Positions 16,796 to 25,741 of a stretch of DNA of 50,466 bases are shown here, piece by piece. This DNA is from Chloroflexota bacterium (lineage in GTDB: Bacteria; Chloroflexota; Anaerolineae; Promineifilales; Promineifilaceae): contig JAJRYT010000001.1 of NCBI GenBank assembly GCA_024275635.1, positions 1 through 50,466 of the forward strand. The letters run 5' to 3'. The first letter of the stretch is position 1. Each line of letters starts with the position of its first letter. The notes under the pieces are model-generated. The model ran no database searches and was not told where the DNA came from. It worked only from the letters and a program-made list of their open reading frames with translations. A program made the translations under genes and the position numbers.

Positions 16796-19700
16796 TCATT
16801 CCTTAACTGATCCGGTTATCCCATACCACAGGCCACCCACAAGCAGCAATACCGCAACCAGGATTTGAGCCAGGGCCTGGGCGTTAAGCTGCTTGTTGAT
16901 GGCAGTGGTGGTTTTTGATAAGAAAGTTTGCTGGTAAACAGCCGTATCCGGCATACCAACAATCATCCCTTCCAATTGATCGCTGGCAAAATAAGGCGCG
17001 GCAACTGGGCCTAGTGACTGTGTAATGCCGGCCACAAGCGGCGCTTTGCTGGAGCGGCCCACCTGTTCCAGCCAATTCACCAGGCTATCGCGTTCCCCAG
17101 TCAGCACAATGATCAGGCCAATATCGGAGATCGCCTGTTGGGTAGCGCTGGGTAGAGCTACGCCAGTTACAGCGTCACAGGTTGCGGCCGCCGTCAGGCA
17201 GTCGCCTAGCTGGCGCAGGCCAACGGATTCGCCCGGGACCAGTCCCAGTGTCGGCTGCTCCCCGGCAAGAGTGTGGGCAATGGCCGTTCCTGCGGCGTAC
17301 TGGCTGACGGTGACAACCGGGCTGCCATTGGCGGCCAACTGCGCCATGAGCATCTCCGCCTGGGCATTTAACTCGCCGGACAGCGCGGGGGTAAATTCAA
17401 TCGCCAGTAATACTGGCTGGCCGGCGGCCTTTTGAACGGCCGTATATGCCCTGTCAACATGCGGCGGCGGGGTAATCTGAGCGCGTGGCAGCAAGTCAGG
17501 CTGGAGCAGTCCCCATAGCATCGCGGCCAACAACAAACCGGCCAGTAAGATACGCGCCCAACCGGAAGCGGCATGATTGTTGGCTGTAGTCGTGGAAGGT
17601 ACGGTTTGTTCAACCAGCGCCAACTGTTTCAGCAGCAGAGTTTGAGCCTGCTGCTCATTCGTCACCGTGAAGGATTGCAGCGTCCCATTGCTGCGCGGTC
17701 GGGCAATAACCGGTTCAATTTCAATGACGCCGCGAATACCAGACAGCGGGCCGGTTTCAATGACTGGCTTTTCCGGCTCCGGCTCCGGTTCCTCGCCAGT
17801 TAATTCGCGTGGTTTGAGCGCTTGAATCCAATCAGGGATTTCAGCTTGTATAATCCGATCTTGTGGGGGCGCGGCAGAAGGTAGCTCCTGTAATACGGCC
17901 GTCCAATCATCACTGGCAATATCGGCGGGGGGCTGGCTGCCCAGGCCAAGCAGACCGCTGTCTAAACCATCGCTGCTGTCAGGTCTAAGCCAATCCGGCA
18001 TGGCCGACGCATCCTCGTTGAGGGCCATTAGTTCGCCAGGCTTTGACGAAAGCGCGGCCTCTTGCAGCCAATCCGGCAGATCGGCTTTAGCCAAGTCGTC
18101 GGGAAGGTCTGGTAATGATTCAACGGCATCAGATAGACTCAGGGAATCGGACAAACTGCTGCCGCTGTAAACAGTGCCCGGTTTTAATTCGGCAATCCAG
18201 TCGGGGAGGCTGTCACTGGAAGGCAGCGGCTCACCTTCTTCTCCAGGCGATTCAACATCTACTGGCTCCCCCATCTCATTTAGCCAGTCCGGCAGCTCAT
18301 CTTCGAGCGCGTTGGACAGCATCGTGTCGGCCTTGAACCACTCGCTATCCTCGATTTTAGGTTCGTCTACATCGCCTTCATCCAAGTCGGGCGTCGTGTC
18401 GCCCGTTTCTTCCTGGGGCCAATCGGCGGCAAAAACATCCTCTTCCACAGAGACTTCGCCTGATTCCTCTGAGCGTATATCTTCCGCTTCAATCGTTTCG
18501 GCTGGTTCTTGTTCAACAAATGCATCGTCGCCCATCTCAACTAATTCTGATAACCAGTCTGTATCACCCTTGAGAAAAGCTGCCGGTTCGGCATCGGTTT
18601 CTTCCCGTTTGTCTTCTGGCTCAACAGATGGTTCATCTTCAGTTAGCCAGTCCATGTCATCGGCCGCTGCATCTCCATCAAATGCAAATAGGTCGCTTAA
18701 GAGCGCATCATCATCGGCGCTGGGGGAGACAAGCGTCTCGTCGCGTCCCAGATCGGTCAGCCAATCTGGCAGTGGGCCGGATTGCTTCTTTTCTGGTATT
18801 TCTGGTTCGCTTGTTTTGGTATTCGGTGTTTCCGGTTTACTTTTCTCGGATCCATCTTCTTCTACAGCGGCGAGATCATCTACCCAGGTTTCATCTTCTC
18901 CGGCCAGAAATTGTTCAAACTCGCCGGTTAAACCTGTCGTTTGAACGATTTCTTCATTGTCATCGGTGGATAGAGCTTCTAATTGTTGCGAGTCAACCGT
19001 TTCATCAGAATCTTCCATGATAGATTCTATCTGCTCATTAAATTCTTTTGTTTCTGATGCGGTGAATTCGCGCATCCAATCTGGTAGATCAGTTTCCGAA
19101 TCGGTATCAGGTATGGTTTCTGCTGCTGGTTCTTCATCAGATGCCGGGATTTCGGCTAACCAATCTTCTAATGTTTCATCAACAGAGCCAATATCGTGTT
19201 GGGCCACAGCATCCGTCAAATTTGCCAGGGTCCGGTCGTCTGTTTGACCAAAATCCGCCATATTGGCCCAGTTGATTATCTCTTCATCGGCGGGTTCCTC
19301 TGTATCAGAGGTCATCGGGCTAGCTAATCCGCTGGTATCGGGTGGTTGGCTGTCGCTCTCCATGAAATCAGTCAGCCAGTCCCCGGTATCGAGGTTTTCG
19401 CTGGCCGGTTCGGTTGATCCGCCAGTTGGTTCAGCCAGAAGGCCGGTGTCCGACATCTTTTCTTCGAACCAATCGAACATCTCATTTTCTAATGCCGGTT
19501 CCTCCTCATCCTCCCCCTTTTCAGGGCTGGCTAATGAATCTGTGTTCGGGGTGCGTAATTCAGCCAACCAATCGGCCGTTTCATGGCTAATATCCCTTTG
19601 CTGGGTGGCCGGGAAATCGTCTGGCTCCGATGGGTGGTTGTCCTCGGTGGGGCCATTTTCAATGGTATCTGCTGCAGCTGTCTGGTCGCCATCATCAAGG

Positions 19701-20407
19701 CCAGATTGTGAAATGTCGGCCAGCCATTCCGCCAAGGTATCGTCGGCAGTGGATTGGTCGCGGGATGTTGTTACCTGATCGCCGCTGGTTGGATTGGCAA
19801 GATCAGTCAGCCAATCGGGCAGCTCGGCCTGTTCGGCCGCTTCTGCCAGATCAGCGCCGGTTTCATTCTCATCAGATTCTTCAATCAGATTGACGTAATG
19901 TTCGGTCGTAATAATACGCGGTGAGCCGATAATAGGTTTAGAATCATGCTCATTAATCAGCCAATCAGGTAAGTCATCGGTCATTCTTTTAGCAGAACCG
20001 ATTTCTTCGATTTTGGGCATATGTTCGCGCGGCGGTTTGTCGTCAAGACTTTTTCCGCCTGATTTTTCCCCGGTTTCGGGTTGACCTTTGAGCCAGTCTG
20101 GGACTTTTTTGTTCGGATCGAGTTCGCCGGTTTCCCCTGCCGGTCGGATGGGCAATGAAAAGAAACTATTTTTATCAGACGATTGGTCTTCGGTTTCCGC
20201 GTTGGGTTCTTGGGGTATGGTCTGAGCATCTTGTACCAATCTTGTGCCACAAGTGTCGCAGTAGAGCCGGTCTCTGGAGTTGGCGGTTTCGCAGTTGGGG
20301 CAGATCAGACTGGTGCCGGGTGGCAGGCGCGTGCCGCAGTTGTTGCAGAATTTGCTGCCGGGGGTATTGGGCGCATGGCAACTGGGGCAGTAGATTTCTT
20401 TACTCAT
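16796..20407 (-). CDS. giant zinc-ribbon protein with repeated PDWL motifs and C-terminal membrane-anchored domain
   Basis: 1203 aa. Residues 1-55 hold two zinc ribbons with cysteines 7, 10, 21, 24 and 36, 39, 50, 53. Residues about 75-900 are highly acidic and disordered. This region carries about 17 copies of a short tryptophan motif, typically LPDWLxE/DL (VPDWLKGQ, LPDWLINE, LPDWLTDLA, TADWLAELR, LEDWLAEIP, IPDWIQALK). A membrane segment lies near residue 970 (ILLAGLLLAAMLWGLLQPDL). A folded domain of about 190 residues follows (LLAIEFTPALSGELNAQAEML, GLVPGESVGLRQLGDCL, IVLTGERDSLVNWLEQVG), and a final membrane segment ends the protein. The regular motif suggests a multivalent scaffold binding one partner many times. 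It overlaps the upstream membrane-protein gene by four bases. Confidence 0.85.
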   Translation of the reverse strand: MSKEIYCPSCHAPNTPGSKFCNNCGTRLPPGTSLICPNCETANSRDRLYCDTCGTRLVQDAQTIPQEPNAETEDQSSDKNSFFSLPIRPAGETGELDPNKKVPDWLKGQPETGEKSGGKSLDDKPPREHMPKIEEIGSAKRMTDDLPDWLINEHDSKPIIGSPRIITTEHYVNLIEESDENETGADLAEAAEQAELPDWLTDLANPTSGDQVTTSRDQSTADDTLAEWLADISQSGLDDGDQTAAADTIENGPTEDNHPSEPDDFPATQQRDISHETADWLAELRTPNTDSLASPEKGEDEEEPALENEMFDWFEEKMSDTGLLAEPTGGSTEPASENLDTGDWLTDFMESDSQPPDTSGLASPMTSDTEEPADEEIINWANMADFGQTDDRTLANLTDAVAQHDIGSVDETLEDWLAEIPASDEEPAAETIPDTDSETDLPDWMREFTASETKEFNEQIESIMEDSDETVDSQQLEALSTDDNEEIVQTTGLTGEFEQFLAGEDETWVDDLAAVEEDGSEKSKPETPNTKTSEPEIPEKKQSGPLPDWLTDLGRDETLVSPSADDDALLSDLFAFDGDAAADDMDWLTEDEPSVEPEDKREETDAEPAAFLKGDTDWLSELVEMGDDAFVEQEPAETIEAEDIRSEESGEVSVEEDVFAADWPQEETGDTTPDLDEGDVDEPKIEDSEWFKADTMLSNALEDELPDWLNEMGEPVDVESPGEEGEPLPSSDSLPDWIAELKPGTVYSGSSLSDSLSLSDAVESLPDLPDDLAKADLPDWLQEAALSSKPGELMALNEDASAMPDWLRPDSSDGLDSGLLGLGSQPPADIASDDWTAVLQELPSAAPPQDRIIQAEIPDWIQALKPRELTGEEPEPEPEKPVIETGPLSGIRGVIEIEPVIARPRSNGTLQSFTVTNEQQAQTLLLKQLALVEQTVPSTTTANNHAASGWARILLAGLLLAAMLWGLLQPDLLPRAQITPPPHVDRAYTAVQKAAGQPVLLAIEFTPALSGELNAQAEMLMAQLAANGSPVVTVSQYAAGTAIAHTLAGEQPTLGLVPGESVGLRQLGDCLTAAATCDAVTGVALPSATQQAISDIGLIIVLTGERDSLVNWLEQVGRSSKAPLVAGITQSLGPVAAPYFASDQLEGMIVGMPDTAVYQQTFLSKTTTAINKQLNAQALAQILVAVLLLVGGLWYGITGSVKE

Positions 20408-21024
20408 TTGTTATATGGTTGATCTAAGCCAAGCAGTAAGCGCAGGCTTAGGGTGATAGCGCCCAGGGCGATGCCAATGAGTAGACCGCGCATACCGGCG
20501 GTGACGATGATGTTGTTGATAATGGTTTGTACTTGCTGGAACGGGTCACGGATGTTTGCCGGCAGTAATGTGGTGGCCGTAAATGCCTGGCTGAGCAGAA
20601 GGAGTACGGCCGTTAACAAAAATAATATGGCTCCTGGACTGCGTTGTCGTTTTAACATGTAGAAGCCGGCAAAAAGCAGGAAGAAGGCTAGTAGGGATGC
20701 CAGCGCCGTTTCCAGTGGGACTTGAATCCAGTTAAAGACAGTAGTGACGCCGTTTTCGGTGATGGATAAGGCGTCGGTGATAGCCAGACCAAAGACGACG
20801 ACCATGCTTAGGACGAGGACGCCGCTGTAAACGTTACGGCCGTTGACCAATCGCCCAAAATGAACGGCTAACAAATTCAGGACGCCCAGCAGCAGAGCAA
20901 CAGCCGCTAAAAACCCCGCCCAACCCAAAAGTAGATGGCTGAGATCAGGCATGAAGAGCAGCCCCAGGAGGGTGAGAAACCCGAAGGCGATGGCAATGGC
21001 GAGCGGTAGTTTACGTTTACTCAT
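20404..21024 (-). CDS. multi-pass membrane protein of unknown function
   Basis: 206 aa with six hydrophobic segments (LAIAIAFGFLTLLGLLFM, WAGFLAAVALLLGVLNLLA, VLVLSMVVVFGLAI, LASLLAFFLLFAGFYML, AILFLLTAVLLLLSQAF, LLIGIALGAITLSLRLLLG). The fifth is preceded by the basic cluster KRQRSPG. Its stop overlaps the start of the 1203-aa zinc-ribbon protein. It probably forms a membrane complex with its neighbours; no family recognised. Confidence 0.75.
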   Translation of the reverse strand: MSKRKLPLAIAIAFGFLTLLGLLFMPDLSHLLLGWAGFLAAVALLLGVLNLLAVHFGRLVNGRNVYSGVLVLSMVVVFGLAITDALSITENGVTTVFNWIQVPLETALASLLAFFLLFAGFYMLKRQRSPGAILFLLTAVLLLLSQAFTATTLLPANIRDPFQQVQTIINNIIVTAGMRGLLIGIALGAITLSLRLLLGLDQPYNK

Positions 21025-21049
21025 GATCGTCTTGTCGAACGAAATAAAT

Positions 21050-21796
21050 TCAGCCTGTTAGCAGTTGATAAGCGGCCAAAGCCAGGATAGCGATGGCAAT
21101 AATGGTCCGTAAAATATCCTGGACTTGTAGGCTGGCGATCTGGTAAGGGCTGCCTTCCAGGTAGGCGGCAGCGGCGAATAACTCTTCGCCGATGAGCACA
21201 TGGTCGGTAACGGCCGTGGCCACGGCCAGCGCTGAGGGATCATCTGTGCCGATCACCTGGCTCATATTTTGGCGGGCAGCCGCTTCGGCGGTAATGGCGA
21301 TTTCCGGGCCGAAACGCCCGACCATGACGTTGCCGCTGGCTTTGTTTTGTTGGATTACAGCAGCCATGCCTCCGGCAAAAGCATAGGGTTCGGTTTCAAC
21401 GGCAACGAATTGGGCCATACCTGGCTTGTAAGCGGCTAAACGGCCGGCCGCTTGATGCGCGCCGCGTAAACTATCTTGGGCGATGGGAAGCAGGGTGCCT
21501 TCGCCGACTGTGGTCAGCGGCGGGGCGCCGCTGGCGCAGCCGTCTTTAGCAAGATGATCGAGGATATGAATGGCCGCTGCGCTAGTAGGCGCGGCGGTTC
21601 CGGCCAGCCCGGCTTGCCCCAGGCTGATGTGTACCTGACGCCCACTTTCGATCGCTTCGCCCATCTGGTTTGAGAGGGAACTAACGGCGGATAACGGCCG
21701 TAACGAGACCGAGCGGCCGTTTCGTCCGCGGCGTGTGAAAATGATCAGCAGCAGTGTGATGACAACAATGGCGCTCAAGGTTAGTAGCGGGTTCAT
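21050..21796 (-). CDS. membrane-anchored protein, possibly the DUF6754 family
   Basis: 248 aa with a membrane segment at each end (LLTLSAIVVITLLLIIF near the N-terminus, IIAIAILALAAYQLL at the C-terminus). The middle is an Ala/Gly-rich soluble domain (QMGEAIESGRQVHISLGQAGL, GTLLPIAQDSLRGAHQAAGR, VMVGRFGPEIAITAEAAARQ, LIGEELFAAAAYLEGSPYQ). I recall a similar protein annotated as DUF6754 in Chloroflexota, but cannot confirm this. The folded part resembles the C-terminal domain of the 1203-aa protein in length and placement between membrane segments. It begins one base after the stop of the 87-aa gene. Confidence 0.7.
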   Translation of the reverse strand: MNPLLTLSAIVVITLLLIIFTRRGRNGRSVSLRPLSAVSSLSNQMGEAIESGRQVHISLGQAGLAGTAAPTSAAAIHILDHLAKDGCASGAPPLTTVGEGTLLPIAQDSLRGAHQAAGRLAAYKPGMAQFVAVETEPYAFAGGMAAVIQQNKASGNVMVGRFGPEIAITAEAAARQNMSQVIGTDDPSALAVATAVTDHVLIGEELFAAAAYLEGSPYQIASLQVQDILRTIIAIAILALAAYQLLTG

Positions 21797-22060
21797 CTAA
21801 ACCTCTTTCGCCTCCAGACGGTTGACTAAAGCGGCAACGGCTGCCGGGTTTTCCAATAATTGGGCCAGATGCCGGATCGTATTACCGGGTAGAAACAGTG
21901 AAAGCGCCGGCTGGGCCAGCCAGAGCATCTGCCCGCCTAAAAAAGCGAGCGGCCGGCCGGCGTCCAGGGCGATGAGCGCGGGCAGACGCAGTCCGCGGCG
22001 GCAAACAGCATCGGTTACTTGTTCGAGGAATGTTTCTTGTTCAACTGAAATCTGGGTCAT
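21797..22060 (-). CDS. small soluble protein of unknown function
   Basis: 87 aa, first gene of the cluster behind the promoter at 22287-22315. The sequence LDAGRPLAFLGGQMLWLAQPAL in the middle and an alpha-helical C-terminus (AAVAALVNRLEA) are its only visible features; the size and GRPLAF pattern suggest a small folded domain. Its stop is directly followed by the next start, so it is translated as part of the operon. No function can be assigned. Confidence 0.7.
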   Translation of the reverse strand: MTQISVEQETFLEQVTDAVCRRGLRLPALIALDAGRPLAFLGGQMLWLAQPALSLFLPGNTIRHLAQLLENPAAVAALVNRLEAKEV

Positions 22061-22164
22061 GGCACAATCCCGATTGTCGCCGCGCCTGAAACTGCTACGT
22101 TGGGATACTTATTTTCCAGGCATTGCCCGATACCTTTTTGCCAATACAATAATGATTGTCTTTT

Positions 22165-22247
22165 GTAACTACTAACTCTCTCGGAGGTTAGCTTGATGGG
22201 AACTGAATACCTCTCGTGAACCCCTGGGAGGATGCCTGAGTAGTTAC
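22165..22247 (-). promoter_or_regulatory. structured leader element sharing a core with the kinase leader
   Basis: The ends form a perfect 9-bp stem (GTAACTACT at 22165-22173 with AGTAGTTAC at 22239-22247). The interior, read on the minus strand, aligns with the kinase leader over about 50 bases: AGGCATCCTCCC, then TTCAC, GGT, TCA and GCTAACC, then CCG and GAG. It lies downstream of the promoter at 22287-22315 and 100 bases before the first gene. It could be a riboswitch or protein-binding leader, or a structured repeat. Confidence 0.5.
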
Positions 22248-22286
22248 CGCCTTTGTTAAGTTGACGTAACATAATGTTATAAGCGG

Positions 22287-22315
22287 AGTATAGCACGTTT
22301 GGGAAAGGGTGTAAA
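22287..22315 (-). promoter_or_regulatory. predicted sigma-70-type promoter
   Basis: On the minus strand TTTACA (22310-22315) and TATACT (22287-22292) are separated by exactly 17 bases. Expected start of transcription is near 22280. It would drive the cluster from the 87-aa gene through at least the 1203-aa protein, with a leader of about 220 nt. Confidence 0.6.
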
Positions 22316-22386
22316 GCAATGAAACGGGGTGGAAAACGGCCGTTTGTTCACTGGAAAGCGTGGCGTATAATGGGTGGGTGGGAAGT

Positions 22387-22456
22387 GTTAAAGCGGCTGG
22401 AGTGACTAAAGTTGGAAGTGACCGAAGTGACTAAAGTTGGCAGTGGGAAGTGGAAG
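22387..22456. repeat. 16-base tandem repeat (AGTGACTAAAGTTGGA)
   Basis: Imperfect tandem copies of a 16-mer, some shortened to 7 or 9 bases, directly upstream of the lipid kinase. The same unit occurs at 23381-23449 and 33322-33376. The copies extend the lipid kinase frame upstream, which is why an N-terminal extension is open. Confidence 0.75.
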
Positions 22457-22468
22457 GAAGGAGCGGCT

Positions 22469-23374
22469 ATGCGTGTCAAAATCATTATGAATCCCTGGTC
22501 TGACCAGCGGCGGGCGATACAACGAAGAGAGCAGATTGAGAGCCTGGCCCAGCAGTATGGCGATGTGGAGATTGTGTTAACCGAACGGCCGGGACATGCG
22601 ACGGAACTGGCACGGCAGGCGGCTGCTGACGGCTATGATTTGGTAGTGGCTGCCGGGGGCGACGGCACGGTGCATGAGGTGGTGAACGGGCTGGTCAGCG
22701 GCGGCCGGACGGACACGGCGTTGGGCGTTATTCCCATTGGTTCTGGCAATGATTTTGCTTTTGGGCTGGACATTCCTACAGATTTGGCGGAGGCGGTAAA
22801 ACGATTGTTTAACGGCCGTATCCGCACGGTTGACCTGGGACGGGTGGAGGATGAACATGGTCGTTATCGCTACTTCGACAACAACTTTGGCATGGGCATG
22901 GACGCCATGGTCGTCGTCCGTACCGAGGCTATCAACCGGGTTTACGGCTTTTTGATGTACTTGCTGGCTGTCTTGCAAACCATCGTTCTCTATTACCAGC
23001 GCATCTATGCCGAAGTGCGCTTTGATGATGAACGAGTCGCCCAGGAAACCTTGCTGCTGGCGATAGGGATTGGTCCGCGCGGCGGCGGCGGCTTTTTCTT
23101 AACGCCCGGCGCAGTGCAGGATGACGATCTCATCCAAAGCTGCCTGGTCAGCCCTATTGGCCGGTTGATGATGGTTTACCTGCTTATCAAATCGCTGAAG
23201 GGCCGGCATGTCACCTCAAAACATGTTGCCATGCGCCAAAATCGACGGATTGTGATTAAAGCCAATATGCCGGTGCCCATTCATGTTGACGGCGAAATGT
23301 TTGCTCATCCCCGTGACAATGTACGCCAGGTGACGGTGACGAGTGTGCCGGGCGCGCTGCGGGTGATGGCGTAG
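22469..23374 (+). CDS. diacylglycerol kinase family lipid kinase
   Basis: 301 aa. The DAGK catalytic domain opens MRVKIIMNPWSDQRRA. It has the nucleotide-binding signature VVAAGGDGTVHEVVNGL near residue 70 and LGVIPIGSGNDFAFGL near 97, all typical of the YegS/DgkB/LCB5 family. FDNNFGMGMDAMVV and the C-terminal MPVPIHVDGE also fit. The family phosphorylates diacylglycerol or related lipids at the membrane. Start ATG 22469 has AAGGAGC upstream; the frame is open to 22412 but would be repeat-encoded. Confidence 0.93.
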   Translation: MRVKIIMNPWSDQRRAIQRREQIESLAQQYGDVEIVLTERPGHATELARQAAADGYDLVVAAGGDGTVHEVVNGLVSGGRTDTALGVIPIGSGNDFAFGLDIPTDLAEAVKRLFNGRIRTVDLGRVEDEHGRYRYFDNNFGMGMDAMVVVRTEAINRVYGFLMYLLAVLQTIVLYYQRIYAEVRFDDERVAQETLLLAIGIGPRGGGGFFLTPGAVQDDDLIQSCLVSPIGRLMMVYLLIKSLKGRHVTSKHVAMRQNRRIVIKANMPVPIHVDGEMFAHPRDNVRQVTVTSVPGALRVMA

Positions 23375-23380
23375 GAGGGG

Positions 23381-23449
23381 GAGTGACTAAAGCGGGAAGT
23401 GACTAAGGTGGGAAGTGGCTAAAGTGCGCAGTGACTGAAGTGGGGAGTA
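23381..23449. repeat. 16-base tandem repeat, second array
   Basis: Four near-perfect units of AGTGACTAAAGCGGGA type with exact 16-base period, starting directly after the lipid kinase stop. Same family as 22387-22456. Confidence 0.8.
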
Positions 23450-23507
23450 TATGGGTGGCCGGGCTTGGCCTTTATCCCTCTGATTTCTGCCTTTCAAGGA
23501 GTTGATT

Positions 23508-25148
23508 ATGCGTTCGTTACCACAGGCGTTGCCAGACCATGAATTGATCGTTTTGCGGGTTATTGGCGAGTGGTGGGAGATGGAACTGACGGGCGCGGAT
23601 AAGGCGGCGTGCGTAAAGGCGTTGGTGGAGCGGCTGGGGCAGCTAGACATGGCCCAGGAGATGATTTATTTGCCGCCAGAGGAAGCTGAGGCTTTGCAGG
23701 AATTGGCAGCGCATAACGGCCGTGTTCCCGTGGCCGCCTTCAGCCGGGTGCATGGCGAGGTGCGGTTGATGGGGCCGGGCCGCCTGGAACGGGAGGAACC
23801 CTGGCTGGACCCGGTCAGTCCGGCGGAGGCGCTCTGGTATCGCGGCTTTTTGTATCGCGGTTTCGATGAGACGGCCGAGGGGGTGATTGAGTTTTACTAT
23901 TTGCCCGATGAACTGCTGGTCCAATTCCCGCGCCCGGCGGCGCCAACTGTGGTGAAGGAAACGGCCGTCTCCACCCTCCAACCCGCCGCTAAACCAGATG
24001 CGTGGGAAACGGCCGTCATTGACGCCGTTGACGATTTGACTACCATCCTAGCCCTGGCCCAACGAACCCAATTTCAATCGGGCGGGCTGGATTGGCCGCG
24101 CTATTTGCTTAATGCCGATTCTGACCGCCGTTCCCTGCTGCTGACCCTGGCGCGGGAGATGGGGTTCTTGCGCGAAGTGGATGCCGGGCTGCGGCCGACG
24201 CGAACGGCCGTTTACTGGCTCCAACAAAGCCGCGAGGCCCAACTACGCGCCCTGGCCGACGCCTGGAGCAGCAGCGCCTGGAACGATTTGCGCCACACGC
24301 CGGATTTAGCGTGCGAGGGGGAAGGCTGGGACAACGACCCGATTCTGGCGCGGACGGCCTTGCTGGATGCGCTGCCCCGCTCCGGCGACTGGTTCAAAAT
24401 CAACGATTTGGCCGCCTTCATCAAGGAAACAGACCCCGATTTTCAGCGGCCCGACGGCAATTACGACACCTGGTACGTTCGTGAGGCGGACGGCGCGGAT
24501 TACATTACCGGCTTTGCCAATTGGGAACGCGTGGAAGGGCGGCTGCTGCCGTTCCTGCTGCGCGGGCCGCTGTTTTGGCTGGGGTTGGTTGAACTGGGCG
24601 ACGGCTGTTACCGGCTGACGCCGCGCGCGTTGGATTGGCTGGCGGAAGCGCTGCCATCACCGGACGAGGTGCGGCTGCCGTTGATGGTGCAGGCGGACGC
24701 CAGCCTGTTAGCGTCGCACAACGCCGGGCGCTACGAACGGTTCCAGGCGGCGCGGGTGTGTGAAGCGGAGCCAGTACAGCCGGGCAAGCCGTACCGCTAC
24801 CGGCTGACGCCGCACTCCTTGACCCAGGCGCGGCAAGAGGGGATTGCCCCGGCGCGGATTTTGCAGTTTTTGACGGAGGCAGGTGAACGGCCGTTGCCCG
24901 CCAGCGTCAAACGGGCTGTGGAAAGATGGGCGGAGAAGGGGGTGGAAGGACGGTTGGAAACGGCCGTTATTCTGCGTGTGCGTGATGCCGCCATCCTGCA
25001 GACCCTGCGCCACAACAGCAAAACCCGCGACTTCATCGGCGAGAGCCTGGGCGATTTAGCGGCGATGGTGCGAACCAACGATTGGCTCAAACTGCGCGCC
25101 GCGGCGGCCCAATTAGGCTTATTACTAGACATAAACGTAGATGAGTAG
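23508..25148 (+). CDS. protein with a C-terminal Helicase_C_3-type domain
   Basis: 546 aa, soluble. The C-terminal 180 residues (VRLPLMVQADASLLASHNAG, RYRLTPHSLTQARQEGI, ILQFLTEAGERPLPASVKRAV, LQTLRHNSKTRDF) match the XPB/Ssl2 N-terminal-like domain found at the ends of bacterial WYL/helicase-related proteins (Helicase_C_3). No Walker A or B motif is present, so it is not itself a helicase. The N-terminal half is helical and not recognised. Start ATG 23508 follows AAGGAG by six bases. It might act in DNA repair or regulation; this is inference. Confidence 0.7.
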   Translation: MRSLPQALPDHELIVLRVIGEWWEMELTGADKAACVKALVERLGQLDMAQEMIYLPPEEAEALQELAAHNGRVPVAAFSRVHGEVRLMGPGRLEREEPWLDPVSPAEALWYRGFLYRGFDETAEGVIEFYYLPDELLVQFPRPAAPTVVKETAVSTLQPAAKPDAWETAVIDAVDDLTTILALAQRTQFQSGGLDWPRYLLNADSDRRSLLLTLAREMGFLREVDAGLRPTRTAVYWLQQSREAQLRALADAWSSSAWNDLRHTPDLACEGEGWDNDPILARTALLDALPRSGDWFKINDLAAFIKETDPDFQRPDGNYDTWYVREADGADYITGFANWERVEGRLLPFLLRGPLFWLGLVELGDGCYRLTPRALDWLAEALPSPDEVRLPLMVQADASLLASHNAGRYERFQAARVCEAEPVQPGKPYRYRLTPHSLTQARQEGIAPARILQFLTEAGERPLPASVKRAVERWAEKGVEGRLETAVILRVRDAAILQTLRHNSKTRDFIGESLGDLAAMVRTNDWLKLRAAAAQLGLLLDINVDE

Positions 25149-25735
25149 GAGACAATTGCGTTGTCGAGTCGCAATTTTTGTCAAACCACCAGCCAAGTCT
25201 TATGCTACCATCATGCTGGTAATTGACCATTTGAGAGCGTTTTTTGGTGGGAGACGGCCGTTTTTGGTCTGTGTCCTGGCGAATGGCGCGGTTTTTGGTC
25301 ATAGAAACGCAGGTTGGTTTTCGCTCAGGTTTCGGTTCGTGGGACTCAAACCGGCGCAGCAGCCAGGTTGCTGGTTCGGACAGGCTGAGTCAGTTGGCTT
25401 CGTTTTTTTCGCTTGGCAAAGGTTTAGCTAGCGGCGGCAAAGGTTTTGGTTTTTGTCGCTCAAACTGGGTTATTGAAGGCTTTTCGCGGTTTGGGCGGGC
25501 TGGTCGGCAGGGTCAAACGGCCGTGGATTGAACGTTTTGGTCGGTTGGCGGCAGCAGGTTGACGCATTGTTAGCGGGCGATTCGGACGAACCGCTGTTGA
25601 TAGAAAGTAAGACATCACTCTATTGACTCATAAATTGTGAGCGCAAAACTATCATCGCATTATTTTCAGCAAGTAGCGCAATTGGGAAAGTACTGTATCC
25701 TAGTTGGGTAAGGTCATTGGTTTACATCCGTGCTT
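25149..25735. other. gene-poor stretch, strongly G/T-rich on the plus strand
   Basis: No convincing gene. The plus strand from about 25230 to 25545 is rich in G and T, with recurring GTTTTTGGT and CAAAGGTTT words and two ACGGCCGT octamers. Open frames here give low-complexity Phe/Gly/Arg peptides and look spurious. It may be decayed coding or repeat DNA. Confidence 0.5.
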
Positions 25736-25741
25736 CCTTCA

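Noticed and set aside
25141-25531. Overlapping plus-strand ORFs of about 95 aa
   Set aside because: They are low-complexity Phe/Gly/Arg peptides from G/T-biased DNA, overlap each other and show no family features.
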